A stretch of DNA of 64,000 nt, taken from assembly GCF_022096995.1 (NCBI RefSeq), contig NZ_JACXGQ010000002.1, positions 1-64,000 of the forward strand. Direction: 5' to 3'. The position numbers and the translations under genes are program-made. This stretch comes from Yoonia sp. I 8.24 (GTDB lineage Bacteria; Pseudomonadota; Alphaproteobacteria; Rhodobacterales; Rhodobacteraceae). The number at the start of each line of letters is the position of its first letter. Within the stretch, counting starts at the first letter, position 1. The notes below the pieces were generated by a model. The model was not told where the DNA came from, did no database searches, and saw only the letters and a list, made by a program, of their open reading frames with translations. Shown here in pieces: positions 45,504 through 54,228 of this stretch.

Positions 45504-45860
45504 TCAAATATGGTCTTTGGGGGCGGCGGGTCGATCCGCATCGCCAGAATTCGGTTCACCTTTTGGTTCGATCAAAAGCACTTTGGCTTCGTGTTCGGCT
45601 CGGGGGCGATGTACGACACCTTTGGGGACAATGAAAAGCTCGCCAGCGTGAAAAGTCACGCTTTCTTGGCCTTCAAAGTCCATCGTGACCTGACCTTCGA
45701 TGACCAAAAAGAAGTCATCGGTGTCGTCATGCTTGTGATAAGGGAACTCACCTTGGAACTTTACGACCATGACGTCGTTGTTATTGTAGCTGGCGACCAC
45801 CTTGGGGTCCCAATGGCTGTCGAATAACGATAGCTTTTGCGCAATGTTAATAGCTTGCAT
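45504..45860 (-). CDS. Cupin-domain protein in the leuA operon
   Basis: 118 residues, one cupin barrel. The metal motif FPYHKHDDTDDFFLVIEGQV and the second motif GELFIVPKGVVHRPRAEHEA are complete. It lies between the leader peptide and leuA, so it is expressed under leucine attenuation. Its role is unknown; a mannose-6-phosphate-isomerase-like cupin of this length occurs beside amino acid genes in other proteobacteria. Confidence 0.85.
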   Translation of the reverse strand: MQAINIAQKLSLFDSHWDPKVVASYNNNDVMVVKFQGEFPYHKHDDTDDFFLVIEGQVTMDFEGQESVTFHAGELFIVPKGVVHRPRAEHEAKVLLIEPKGEPNSGDADRPAAPKDHI

Positions 45861-45905
45861 GATTTTCCTAACTCTGATGGGGTGCTTTAGCGCTGTATCT
45901 CAACT

Positions 45906-45944
45906 CCTCTGAGCACGCGCGCCAAACAAGGCCGCGCTCAGAGG
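45906..45944 (-). promoter_or_regulatory. Attenuator hairpin at the end of the leucine leader peptide
   Basis: cctctgagc (45906-45914) pairs perfectly with gctcagagg (45936-45944), with further GC pairing inside (cgcgcc with ggccgc). The arm 45936-45944 contains the stop codon of the leader peptide, so a ribosome stalled on the leucine codons or at the stop would block it. A T-run is not evident after the structure, so the terminator itself is not certain. Confidence 0.6.
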
Positions 45945-46024
45945 CGAGCTAGGAGTAGGTCAAGCCCACGCGCAAACGGCGCCGGAAGGCGCTGCGGGTT
46001 CGCGATATGTTGGGCGTTCATCAT
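45938..46024 (-). CDS. leuL: Leucine leader peptide (attenuator) of the leuA operon
   Basis: A 28-codon frame starting ATG ATG and ending with GLDLLLARL then TGA, i.e. CTT GAC CTA CTC CTA GCT CGC CTC: five leucines in the last eight codons, three consecutive. The stop lies in one arm of a strong hairpin (45906-45944). A TATAGT box lies 9 bases upstream of the ATG, so the transcript would be almost leaderless, as is known for alphaproteobacterial trp and leu leaders. When leucyl-tRNA is scarce, the ribosome stalls and the downstream genes (cupin, leuA) are transcribed. This is inferred from the sequence and family knowledge. Confidence 0.72.
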   Translation of the reverse strand: MMNAQHIANPQRLPAPFARGLDLLLARL

Positions 46025-46032
46025 GGGGCGAC

Positions 46033-46038
46033 TATAGT
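46033..46038 (-). promoter_or_regulatory. Putative -10 box of the leuA leader transcript
   Basis: TATAGT read on the minus strand (46033-46038), nine bases before the leader ATG. A TTTTCA about 17 bases further upstream may be the -35 box. The transcript would begin almost at the leader start codon. Confidence 0.45.
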
Positions 46039-46081
46039 CAGGTTTTTCGCGTTGAAAAGGCACAAATGCAAAACATCTGTT

Positions 46082-46498
46082 TTATCCATCCCGCCCGGGC
46101 GCAGTCGGGTCATCACAAAACAACGCGATCTTATTCCCCTGCGGGTCGCGCAAATAGCCAACATAAAAATGTGCCCCGTAGGATGCACGAAAACCGGGCC
46201 GGCCTTCATCCGCGCCACCTGCGGAAAGCGCTGAAGCATACAGATCCCGCACCAATTCTTGGGTGTTTGCTTCAAAGGCGATCATTGCACCATTCCCGGC
46301 CGAGGCTGGCTGCCCATCAAAGGTGGGCTTTACATAGAAGTCTGGCAGCAAGGGCGATTGGCCCGGCGCGACTGGCAACGCAAAACTGAGCCCTTCAGGC
46401 CCTTCTTTTAGGTCATACCCAAGCTTAGGCAGGAATGCCGTATAAAACCGTTTGGCAAGTGCGATATCATCGGCCCCGACGGCAACATAAGCAATCAT
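46082..46498 (-). CDS. VOC (glyoxalase/dioxygenase)-superfamily protein
   Basis: 138 residues. MIAYVAVGADDIALAKRFY, then FYTAFLPKLGYDLK, and at the end AHFYVGYLRDPQGNKIALFC are the paired beta-alpha-beta-beta-beta modules of the vicinal oxygen chelate fold. The function is unknown; members act as glyoxalases, dioxygenases or resistance proteins. The ATG at 46498 with AAAGAGCG upstream is taken because the open frame to 46549 runs through a hairpin that looks like the terminator of the MORN gene. Confidence 0.85.
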   Translation of the reverse strand: MIAYVAVGADDIALAKRFYTAFLPKLGYDLKEGPEGLSFALPVAPGQSPLLPDFYVKPTFDGQPASAGNGAMIAFEANTQELVRDLYASALSAGGADEGRPGFRASYGAHFYVGYLRDPQGNKIALFCDDPTAPGRDG

Positions 46499-46527
46499 TT
46501 TACGCGCTCTTTGGAATGGGAGCAAAG

Positions 46528-46556
46528 AAGCCCGCGATGCTGGTTGCATGCGGGCT
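46528..46556 (-). terminator. Hairpin after the MORN-repeat gene
   Basis: aagcccgc (46528-46535) pairs with gcgggctt (46549-46556); atgc and gcat extend the stem inside after one bulge. On the minus strand it lies 24 bases after the MORN gene stop and is followed by CTTTGC; it also precedes the VOC gene. Confidence 0.65.
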
Positions 46557-46579
46557 TATTTACTGTTTTTCGATTATTT

Positions 46580-47986
46580 TTACTCTGTCGTTTCTGACAC
46601 GAGCGCGCCGTCTGACCAGATGCCGATGCTTTCTTGGCCGGTGGCGAATGTCATTTTGCCTTCGCCTTCACGGCGGCCGCGTACAAATGCACCTTCGTAG
46701 ACATCGCCGTTGGCATAGGTCGCAAGACCTTCGCCGTTGATTGTGCCTTCGACCCAATCGCCGACATAGTTGAACCCATCGGGCAGGGTAATTTCGCCCT
46801 TACCGTTACGTTGGTTGTTCGAAAACTCACCAATGTAGACAGTGCCGTCTGCATAAGAGGCTTGCCCCAAGCCGTTGCGCTGACCTTCGGACCATTGGCC
46901 TTCATAGGTATATCCATCGGTGTAGGTCATTTTGCCTTGGCCGTGGTTTTTCGCGTTCAGGAATTCACCCTCATAGACAAGACCATTGACGAAGGTTGCT
47001 GTGCCAGAGCCGCTGATCACGCCGTTGTCCCAATCGCCTTCATAGGTTGAACCGTCAGGATAGGTCATTGTGCCCGTGCCATGTGCGAGATCATTCATAA
47101 ATGTCCCGGCATAAACGGACCCGTCGGGGTAGGTGGCTTCGCCTGTACCTTCGATCCGCCCTTCGGCCCATTCACCAACATAGATATACCCGTCTGCGCC
47201 TTGCAGCGTGCCCGTGCCGTGGCGTTTATCATCAGCAAAGGAGCCTGTATAAACGTCGCCATTGGCGTAGGTGACGGTGCCTTCGCCTTCGCGCTTACTG
47301 GCGACAAAGTTGGCATCATAGACGTCGCCATTGGTTTGGGTCAGGGTTCCGCGTCCTTGAATTTGGCCGTCAACCCATTCGCCGCTATATATCACGCCAT
47401 CGGCCATCGTCATTGTGCCGATGCCGTTGCGTTCGCCAGCGGTCAGGTTGCCAGTATAAACAGCGCCGTCAGGGTAAGTGATCGTACCTTCACCTTCTTT
47501 GATGCCGTTAACCCATTCGCCTGCGTAGACATAGCCTGTTTCGCTCGTCATGGTGCCTGTACCGTGGTACATTGCGTTGCGGAACTCGCCTTCATAGGTC
47601 AGCCCGTTCGCGTAATTTGAAATGCCTTGGCCGGTGATGTTGCCGTCGACCCAATCGCCTTCAAATGTGCCGCCATCCGCAAATGTGATTCGGCCTTGGC
47701 CTTCGGGCTTGCCCGCGACAAACGCGCCTTCATAGACGGACCCGTTGGCAAAACGTGCAACGCCTTGTCCACGAATTTCGCCTTCGACCCATTCGCCTGT
47801 GTATTCATAGCCGGTGGGCAAAGTGTAGGTGCCGATACCGTGCTGCTTTCCATCAAGGAATTCGCCTTCGTAGACGCCGCCGTCATCGTACTGCTTTGTT
47901 TGGACTGTTTGCGCTTGCGCGCCTGTCGCCAACCCAACAGTAAGCAGGGCGACCGCCATTGTTTTTGGTAATCCAAACATAGTCAT
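46580..47986 (-). CDS. Exported protein made of 18 tandem MORN repeats
   Basis: 468 residues from the ATG at 47986 with GGAGG upstream. A signal peptide (LPKTMAVALLTVGLATGAQA) is followed by 18 repeats of exactly 23 residues with the pattern (V/T)Y.G.(F/W)..G...G.G..(T)...G, and a 17-residue degenerate end (ESIGIWSDGALV). Repeats with W (GEW, GDW) and with F (GEF, GAF) at the fifth position mostly alternate. MORN repeats form a flat beta sheet that binds lipids or proteins; in the periplasm this could be a scaffold or envelope-associated protein. The function is unknown. Confidence 0.88.
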   Translation of the reverse strand: MTMFGLPKTMAVALLTVGLATGAQAQTVQTKQYDDGGVYEGEFLDGKQHGIGTYTLPTGYEYTGEWVEGEIRGQGVARFANGSVYEGAFVAGKPEGQGRITFADGGTFEGDWVDGNITGQGISNYANGLTYEGEFRNAMYHGTGTMTSETGYVYAGEWVNGIKEGEGTITYPDGAVYTGNLTAGERNGIGTMTMADGVIYSGEWVDGQIQGRGTLTQTNGDVYDANFVASKREGEGTVTYANGDVYTGSFADDKRHGTGTLQGADGYIYVGEWAEGRIEGTGEATYPDGSVYAGTFMNDLAHGTGTMTYPDGSTYEGDWDNGVISGSGTATFVNGLVYEGEFLNAKNHGQGKMTYTDGYTYEGQWSEGQRNGLGQASYADGTVYIGEFSNNQRNGKGEITLPDGFNYVGDWVEGTINGEGLATYANGDVYEGAFVRGRREGEGKMTFATGQESIGIWSDGALVSETTE

Positions 47987-48140
47987 TCGAGTCCTCCGAT
48001 CACTTAACTCACACCGCAGCTTAGGTAAGGCTCTGCGTTCTGACAACGGTTAAGGGAACATTATCCCTACATTGTTTTGCAGCCGCCTTTTCAATACGCG
48101 TTATTCTGGTACATGCATTGCTGTGAATTAGGACAAAACT

Positions 48141-49808
48141 ATGACAAAAATGTTCCGCCTAACGATGGCTCAGCTAAATTCCGCCGTTGGCGATTTATCA
48201 GGCAATGCAGACCTCGCCCGCGAGGCCTGGGCCGCCGGACGCGACGCAGGGGCTGATATGGTCGCCCTGCCAGAGATGTTTATCACTGGCTATCAGACCC
48301 AGGACCTTGTGCAAAAGCCCGCATTTGTTGCCGATGCGATGGCGCATATCATGCTGCTTGCCGCTGATTGCGCGGATGGTCCGGCCTTGGCAATTGGTGG
48401 GCCGCAGTTCGAAAATGAGCGGCTCTACAATTGTTATTTTATCCTGCGTGGCGGTAAAATTTCTGCTCGCATGAAAAAACATTTTTTACCGAACTTTAAT
48501 GTTTTTGACGAAGTGCGCCTGTTCAAAAGCGATGATATTTCAGGCCCCTACACGGTTAATGATGGCCCTCGCCTTGGCAGCCCAATTTGTGAAGATGCGT
48601 GGTATCCTGACGTTGCTGAAGCGATGGTAGAAACTGGCGCGGAAATTTTGATCGTTCCCAATGGGTCGCCCTATTTTCGGAATAAATTCCCGGTTCGGCT
48701 CAACAATATGGTTGCGCGTGTTGTCGAAAACGATGTGCCGCTGGTCTATTTGAACATGGTTGGCGGACAGGATGACCAAGTCTTTGACGGTGGATCATTT
48801 GTGTTGAACCGTGGCGGCCAATTGGCTGTGCAAATGCCAGTTTTGCAAACTGCGATCACCCATGTCGATTTCAAACATACAGATACAGGATGGGAAGCAA
48901 TCCCCGGCGAATTCGCGCCGATGCCCGATGACATCGCGCAAGACTATCACGTGATGGTTCTGGGCTTGCGCGACTACATGCGCAAAACTGGCTTTAAGAA
49001 GGTGCTTTTGGGCCTGTCGGGGGGAATCGATAGTGCGATCGTCGCGGCAATAGCCGCTGACGCGCTTGGCCCTGAGAATGTGCGCTGTGTTATGTTGCCG
49101 TCTGAATATACCTCGCAGGCCTCGCTTGACGATGCGGCGGCGGCGGCGGATGCATTGGGTGTCAAATATGATATCGTCAATATCGCAGGCCCGCGTGCGG
49201 CCGTCACCGAAGCGCTGGCACCTTTGTTTGGCGATATGCCCGCCGATTTGACCGAAGAGAACATTCAATCGCGTATCCGTGGATTGTTATTGATGGCGCA
49301 GTCCAATAAATTTGGCGAAATGCTGCTGACCACTGGCAATAAGTCCGAGGTCGCTGTTGGCTATGCGACGATCTATGGCGATATGGCGGGTGGGTATAAC
49401 CCGATCAAAGATATGTATAAAACGCGTGTGTTTGAGACATGTCGCTGGCGGAATGCCCATCACTGCGATTGGATGCATGGCCCTGCGGGAGAGGTGATCC
49501 CAACCGCGATTATCGACAAACCTCCGTCAGCCGAGCTGCGCCCGGATCAAAAAGACGAAGACAGCCTGCCGCCCTATGACATTCTCGATGGCATCCTCAC
49601 AATGTTGGTTGATGATGAAGCGTCCGTCGCCGATTGCGTGGCTGCCGGGTATGATCATGAGACAGTGAAGCGGGTCGAACATCTGATTTATATCAGTGAA
49701 TATAAGCGGTTCCAGTCCGCCCCCGGTCCGCGCCTGTCGCACCGCGCGTTTTGGCTTGATCGGCGCTATCCGATTGTGAACCGCTGGCGTGATAACAGTG
49801 GGGCATAA
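48141..49808 (+). CDS. nadE: NAD+ synthase (glutamine-hydrolysing)
   Basis: 555 residues. The N-terminal carbon-nitrogen hydrolase domain (1-~270) shows the catalytic Glu in ALPEMFITGYQ, Lys in ARMKKHFLPNFNVFDE and Cys in SPICEDAWYPD. The C-terminal synthase domain has the ATP-binding motif VLLGLSGGIDSAIVAAIAAD and TTGNKSEVAVGYATIYGDMA. It amidates deamido-NAD with ammonia from glutamine. GGACAAAAC precedes the ATG. It is divergent from the MORN gene and followed by gltX. Confidence 0.95.
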   Translation: MTKMFRLTMAQLNSAVGDLSGNADLAREAWAAGRDAGADMVALPEMFITGYQTQDLVQKPAFVADAMAHIMLLAADCADGPALAIGGPQFENERLYNCYFILRGGKISARMKKHFLPNFNVFDEVRLFKSDDISGPYTVNDGPRLGSPICEDAWYPDVAEAMVETGAEILIVPNGSPYFRNKFPVRLNNMVARVVENDVPLVYLNMVGGQDDQVFDGGSFVLNRGGQLAVQMPVLQTAITHVDFKHTDTGWEAIPGEFAPMPDDIAQDYHVMVLGLRDYMRKTGFKKVLLGLSGGIDSAIVAAIAADALGPENVRCVMLPSEYTSQASLDDAAAAADALGVKYDIVNIAGPRAAVTEALAPLFGDMPADLTEENIQSRIRGLLLMAQSNKFGEMLLTTGNKSEVAVGYATIYGDMAGGYNPIKDMYKTRVFETCRWRNAHHCDWMHGPAGEVIPTAIIDKPPSAELRPDQKDEDSLPPYDILDGILTMLVDDEASVADCVAAGYDHETVKRVEHLIYISEYKRFQSAPGPRLSHRAFWLDRRYPIVNRWRDNSGA

Positions 49809-49869
49809 AGGCTAAACTGGACATCTTGCCTGTTGCATGGTCATAAGTGCGCCAACAGGAGATGACCCC

Positions 49870-51192
49870 ATGACAACGACCAGATTCGCCCCTTCGCCCA
49901 CCGGTTGGCTGCACATCGGCAACCTGCGCGCAGCGCTTTTTAACTACGCTATTGCGCGCCAAAATGGCGGGCAGTTTGTGCTGCGGATCGATGACACAGA
50001 TGCGGAACGCTCTAAGGAAGAATATGTTGAGGGCGTCAAAGAAGATCTGACTTGGCTTGGTATCAAATGGGACCGCATTGAACGTCAGTCGCAGCGGATG
50101 GACCGCTATGAGTTGGCAAAACAAAAGCTGATCGACATGGGGCGTTTGTACGAATGCTTTGAAACCCCGGTTGAATTAGACCTCAAGCGCAAGAAACAGC
50201 TGAACATGGGCAAACCGCCGGTTTATGATCGGGCCGCCCTTGCGCTGTCTGATGCCGAAAAAGATGCACTGCGCGAAGAGCGCGGTTCGCACTGGCGGTT
50301 TAAACTGGATCTAGAACGGATCGAGTGGGCCGACGGGATTATCGGGGACATTTCAATCGATGCGGCCTCTGTCAGCGATCCGGTGCTGTTTAAGAATGGC
50401 GGTCAAATTCTGTATACGCTGGCCTCGGTCGTGGATGATATCGAAATGGGCATGACGGATGTTGTGCGCGGGTCCGACCACGTGACCAACACCGCGACAC
50501 AAATTCAAATCATGCACGCGCTGGGCGGCACGCCGCCGCGTTTTGCACATCATTCTTTGCTGACAGGTCCGCAAGGCGAGGCGTTATCAAAGCGTCTGGG
50601 CACATTGGCGTTGCGTGATTTGCGCAAGGCAGGCATCGCCCCCGAAGCGATTTTGTCATTAATGGCGCGATTGGGGTCTTCTGATCCGGTTGAACTGCGT
50701 GCAGATATTGACGAAGTTGTTGCAGGCTTTGACATCACCAAATTTGGTTCTGCGCCGACAAAGTTCGACGCTGACGATTTGGGCCCACTGACCGCACGCC
50801 ATTTGGCGACGCTAGGTCATGAGGCCGTCGCCGAAACAATAACTGCGGCGGGTGTGCCTGATGGTTTGGCTGAACCATTCTGGAAAGTCGTGCGCGACAA
50901 CATCAACACATTGGATGATGTGGCCGCTTGGTGGGCTTTGTTCCGCGATGGCGCGACCCCATTGATCGCTGATGAAGATGCAGACTTCGTCGCACAAGCG
51001 TTTGAGCTGCTGGGCGAGCCGCCCTACACCGCGACCACATGGGGTGAATGGACCGCACAAGCAAAAGCCGAGACGGGCCGCAAAGGGCGTGGCTTGTTTA
51101 TGCCGCTGCGCAAGGCTGTCACCGGTTTGGAGCGCGGTCCGGAAATGGCCGACGTGATGCCATTGCTGCAGGTGAAACCTAAAGCAGGTTAA
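49870..51192 (+). CDS. gltX: Glutamyl-tRNA synthetase (second-type, GltX2-like)
   Basis: 440 residues. FAPSPTGWLHIGNLRAALFN holds the HIGH motif in the form HIGN, and GEALSKRLGTLALRDL the KMSKS-like loop (LSKR). The catalytic Rossmann domain covers about 1-300, and the anticodon-binding helical domain the rest. The start at 49870 has CAGGAGATGACCCC upstream, preferred over an ATG at 49837. Alphaproteobacteria often have two glutamyl-tRNA synthetases, one of which charges tRNA-Gln. It is convergent with the cyclotransferase gene; the ends overlap by 14 bases. Confidence 0.93.
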   Translation: MTTTRFAPSPTGWLHIGNLRAALFNYAIARQNGGQFVLRIDDTDAERSKEEYVEGVKEDLTWLGIKWDRIERQSQRMDRYELAKQKLIDMGRLYECFETPVELDLKRKKQLNMGKPPVYDRAALALSDAEKDALREERGSHWRFKLDLERIEWADGIIGDISIDAASVSDPVLFKNGGQILYTLASVVDDIEMGMTDVVRGSDHVTNTATQIQIMHALGGTPPRFAHHSLLTGPQGEALSKRLGTLALRDLRKAGIAPEAILSLMARLGSSDPVELRADIDEVVAGFDITKFGSAPTKFDADDLGPLTARHLATLGHEAVAETITAAGVPDGLAEPFWKVVRDNINTLDDVAAWWALFRDGATPLIADEDADFVAQAFELLGEPPYTATTWGEWTAQAKAETGRKGRGLFMPLRKAVTGLERGPEMADVMPLLQVKPKAG

Positions 51193-51727
51193 GCCTGTTC
51201 AAATGATGATCCACGAGCGCGGTTTCAGCTAAGCTGAGATCGCGGTGACGCGGATATTGCGGGGCGTCCCGATCTTCGATGATCGGGGCCCATGCATCGG
51301 TTGTGTCAAAAAACGCAGCCACGCCATCGACCCCAAACATCTGATGATAGCCTTGCACAACAACATCCAAATAGCTGCGCAAAATGCAGTGGTCCCGGGT
51401 ATGTGACGTATAAAGATCGGGTGTGACCTGATACACCGCCGTCATCGCGCTGGGCGCATCATGGGTGACTGCATCTGTCACGTTATGGCGGTTGTAGACA
51501 TCCTCGCGCGCATCAAGCGCGACCCAATCGGCCCCAGGCACACGCGCGATTACACCTGCAATTTCGCTACCTGCGTCCTGAATGACTGACAGATAGGCGA
51601 TGTCATGTGCCGTGGTGCCCTGCCATGTGCGCCGCCAGCCCTTAAGCCGCGCCGGGCGCGGGTCATCGTAGTCGTGCGTTGACAAGTTGACGAGGCTACC
51701 ATAGCCGAAAAATGCCGGATCGCTCAT
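51179..51727 (-). CDS. Gamma-glutamylcyclotransferase-family protein
   Basis: 182 residues. PAFFGYGSLVNLSTHDY carries the YGSL substrate-binding loop of the family, and ARVPGADWVALDAREDVYNR contains the catalytic-type Asp/Glu region. It may release 5-oxoproline from gamma-glutamyl peptides, or act on another acyl-amine; substrates cannot be told. The ATG at 51727 overlaps the stop of the upstream ABC permease gene (ATGA), which argues against the longer open frame to 51889. Confidence 0.82.
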   Translation of the reverse strand: MSDPAFFGYGSLVNLSTHDYDDPRPARLKGWRRTWQGTTAHDIAYLSVIQDAGSEIAGVIARVPGADWVALDAREDVYNRHNVTDAVTHDAPSAMTAVYQVTPDLYTSHTRDHCILRSYLDVVVQGYHQMFGVDGVAAFFDTTDAWAPIIEDRDAPQYPRHRDLSLAETALVDHHLNRLNLL

Positions 51728-54228
51728 TCGCGTGCCCTTAATACTTGGGCGGGCTTTGCCGCCAATGATCGCCATGCAAACCCAAGCCCGGCGAAGGTTG
51801 AGGCGAGCAACCCACCAAGAATGATCAACAGGGCATTGCCCCAAATAACGCTGTAAGTGTTTTCCATGATGAATGTTGTAACGGCCCAACCGCCCAAGAT
51901 TCCAGCCCCTAATGCGACCGATCCAGCGGCTAATCCAAGCAGCGCGGAACGCAATGCAAAGCTAAACAAAATGCGGCCCCGTGTGGCACCCAACGTCTTG
52001 AGAACGGCGGCTTCATAGGTGCGGGCGCGCTCACCTGCCGCGGCCGCCCCAATCAACACCAAAAACCCAGTGATCAGTGTGATCAACGCGCCATACCGCG
52101 TCGCGCCTGCGATGCCGCCGATTAGCGTAATAATCTGGTCAATCGCATCCCGGATACGGATTGCAGTGATGTTGGGATAGGCAGATGCGAGATCGTGCAA
52201 AATTGCGGCTTCGGCCTCTTCTTCTGCGTAAACGGTCGCGATCCAACTATGCGGAGCGCCTGCAAGGGCGGCTTGATTCAACGCAAGGACAAAGCCGATC
52301 CCGGCGTCCTCCCAGCTCACATTGCGGAAACTGGTGATAGTGCCTGTGATGTCGCGCCCAAGCACGTTGATGGTCATCGTATCGCCCAGTTGCAGCCCCA
52401 TCTCGGCGGCTTCTTCTTGTGAAAAGCTAATCTGCGGCGGGCCGTCGTAGCCGACCGGCCACCATTCACCGGCGGTAATTTCCGTGCCATTTGGCTGCGC
52501 ATCGGCATAGGTAATTCCGCGATCGCCACGCACCACCCAATGGCCCCCAGCTGCCTGTTGTGCCGGTTGGTCGTTGATCCGGGTGATGACACCGCGCAGC
52601 ATCGGGGCTGTTTCAACCTTGCTGACTGCAGGATCACTATCAAGCCGGGCGTTGAACCCGTCAATTTGATCAGGCTGGATGTCGACAAAGAAATAGCTCG
52701 GCGCGATGCTGGGCAGTTCATCCGTGAATGAATTTTGCAAGTTGCCGTCGATCTGCCCAACCGCCGCCAAAACCGTCAACCCAAGCCCAAGCGAGAGCAC
52801 AACAGATGTGGCTTCGCCGCCTTGGGTGCCGATTGCGGCAAGCGCGAGGCGTAAGGCCGGCCGTCCGCGCGATGGCGTACGCAGGCGTTTCGCAATCCAG
52901 CGGATCACGAAGGCTGCAAAGACGAGGATTGCGAGCGCCCCTGCGATCCCACCTGCCGTCCACAGGGTTAAGAATGTGGTGCCTGAAAAATAGACCGCGG
53001 CAGCGACAAGGGTGATTACCAACGCGGTCAAGACGCTGAGATATTGGCGCGGGGGTAGCGTTTTGGACCCACCAAATGCGTCGCGAAACAGGGTCGCGGC
53101 GCGGATGTCATCCGTCTTTGCAAGCGGCCAAAGTGTGAAAATAAGCGCCGCAAGTACGCCGTAAACCGCAGCCTCAATTAAGGGCGTGGTATATATGGTA
53201 AATACTGCGGGGATCGGCAGGCGTGCTTCGATCAGAGGAGCGAACATGAGCGGAAGTACAGCCCCCAAGACCAATCCGATGCTGATACCCACAAGCGAGA
53301 GCACCCCAATTTGAATGAAATACGTCTGGAAAATCGTCGCCCGTGTCGCCCCTAGGGTCTTCAGTGTGGCGATCACATTTGTTTTGGTCGCGAGATAGGC
53401 GCGGACGGCTGCGGATACTCCGACGCCGCCGACTGCCAATCCTGACAGGCCGACAAGGATCAAGAACGCGCCGATCCGATCGACAAATCGTGCGGTCCCG
53501 CCCGCGCCCCGGCGGCTATCGCGCCAGCGCAGCCCATCGTCACGAAATTGCAGGGCGGCATCGCGGCGTAGCTCAGAAAGATTGGCCCCGTCGGGCAAGT
53601 CTAGCCGGTATTCTGTTGAAAATAATGTGCCTTCGGTTAGCAGCCCAGAGTTTTCCAGCGCGCGTGTCAGAACAATTGTGCGCGGCCCAAGCCCAAAACC
53701 GCCCGCCGCATTGTCAGGATAGCGATCTAACACCGCGCGCAGGGTAAAGCTTTGGGTGCCAAGCCGAAATTGATCACCGGGTGTCAGCCCTAACCGGTCA
53801 ACCAAGACCCTTTCCATCACGGCGCCATAATCCGCAAGTGCATCTGCGAGCGGCATGGGTGGGTCAAGTGTGACAGCGCCAATCAGCGGATATAGATCAT
53901 CTACGGCCCGGATTTGGGTCAAACCACGGGCGTCACCGACAACGGCCATTGATCGAAAATCAACTGTTTCGGACACTTGGGTTGCGATGCTTTCCAGCCA
54001 ATCACGTTCAGCGTCGCGCGCAAAACGGTAGGTAAACGATACCTCGGCATCGCCGCCCAAAAGGGCTGCGCCATCGCGTTTGAGACCCGCCTCGATCCCG
54101 GCGCGTACGGTGCCCACGGCCGCAATCGCTGCGACACCTAGCGCAAGACAAGCCAAAAACACCCGAAAGCCGCGCAAGCCCCCACGCAATTCGCGCGCGG
54201 CAAAACGGGCAGCGATGCGCAGGCTCAT
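51724..54228 (-). CDS. FtsX/YbbP-type ABC transporter permease
   Basis: 834 residues. Two FtsX modules: the first with membrane helices near 20-45 (FRVFLACLALGVAAIAAVGT) and 255-380 (for example FLILVGLSGLAVGGVGVSA and ALIFTLWPLAKTDDIRAAT), and the second near 395-480 and 705-815 (ALITLITGFLVLIGAAAAGE, ALRSALLGLAAGSVALGAGI). Large periplasmic MacB-like domains lie between. Together with the ATPase encoded directly upstream (overlap of four bases) it is a YbbAP-like exporter, probably of lipid or peptide. The adjacent arylesterase gene matches the ybbAP-tesA arrangement of other proteobacteria. Confidence 0.9.
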   Translation of the reverse strand: MSLRIAARFAARELRGGLRGFRVFLACLALGVAAIAAVGTVRAGIEAGLKRDGAALLGGDAEVSFTYRFARDAERDWLESIATQVSETVDFRSMAVVGDARGLTQIRAVDDLYPLIGAVTLDPPMPLADALADYGAVMERVLVDRLGLTPGDQFRLGTQSFTLRAVLDRYPDNAAGGFGLGPRTIVLTRALENSGLLTEGTLFSTEYRLDLPDGANLSELRRDAALQFRDDGLRWRDSRRGAGGTARFVDRIGAFLILVGLSGLAVGGVGVSAAVRAYLATKTNVIATLKTLGATRATIFQTYFIQIGVLSLVGISIGLVLGAVLPLMFAPLIEARLPIPAVFTIYTTPLIEAAVYGVLAALIFTLWPLAKTDDIRAATLFRDAFGGSKTLPPRQYLSVLTALVITLVAAAVYFSGTTFLTLWTAGGIAGALAILVFAAFVIRWIAKRLRTPSRGRPALRLALAAIGTQGGEATSVVLSLGLGLTVLAAVGQIDGNLQNSFTDELPSIAPSYFFVDIQPDQIDGFNARLDSDPAVSKVETAPMLRGVITRINDQPAQQAAGGHWVVRGDRGITYADAQPNGTEITAGEWWPVGYDGPPQISFSQEEAAEMGLQLGDTMTINVLGRDITGTITSFRNVSWEDAGIGFVLALNQAALAGAPHSWIATVYAEEEAEAAILHDLASAYPNITAIRIRDAIDQIITLIGGIAGATRYGALITLITGFLVLIGAAAAGERARTYEAAVLKTLGATRGRILFSFALRSALLGLAAGSVALGAGILGGWAVTTFIMENTYSVIWGNALLIILGGLLASTFAGLGFAWRSLAAKPAQVLRARE

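Noticed and set aside
46634-47971. Long + strand frames antisense to the MORN gene, and the suspicion of a CRISPR-like array from the 69-base period
   Set aside because: Repeats of the MORN codons keep the opposite frame open; the units are coding, diverged, and without spacers.
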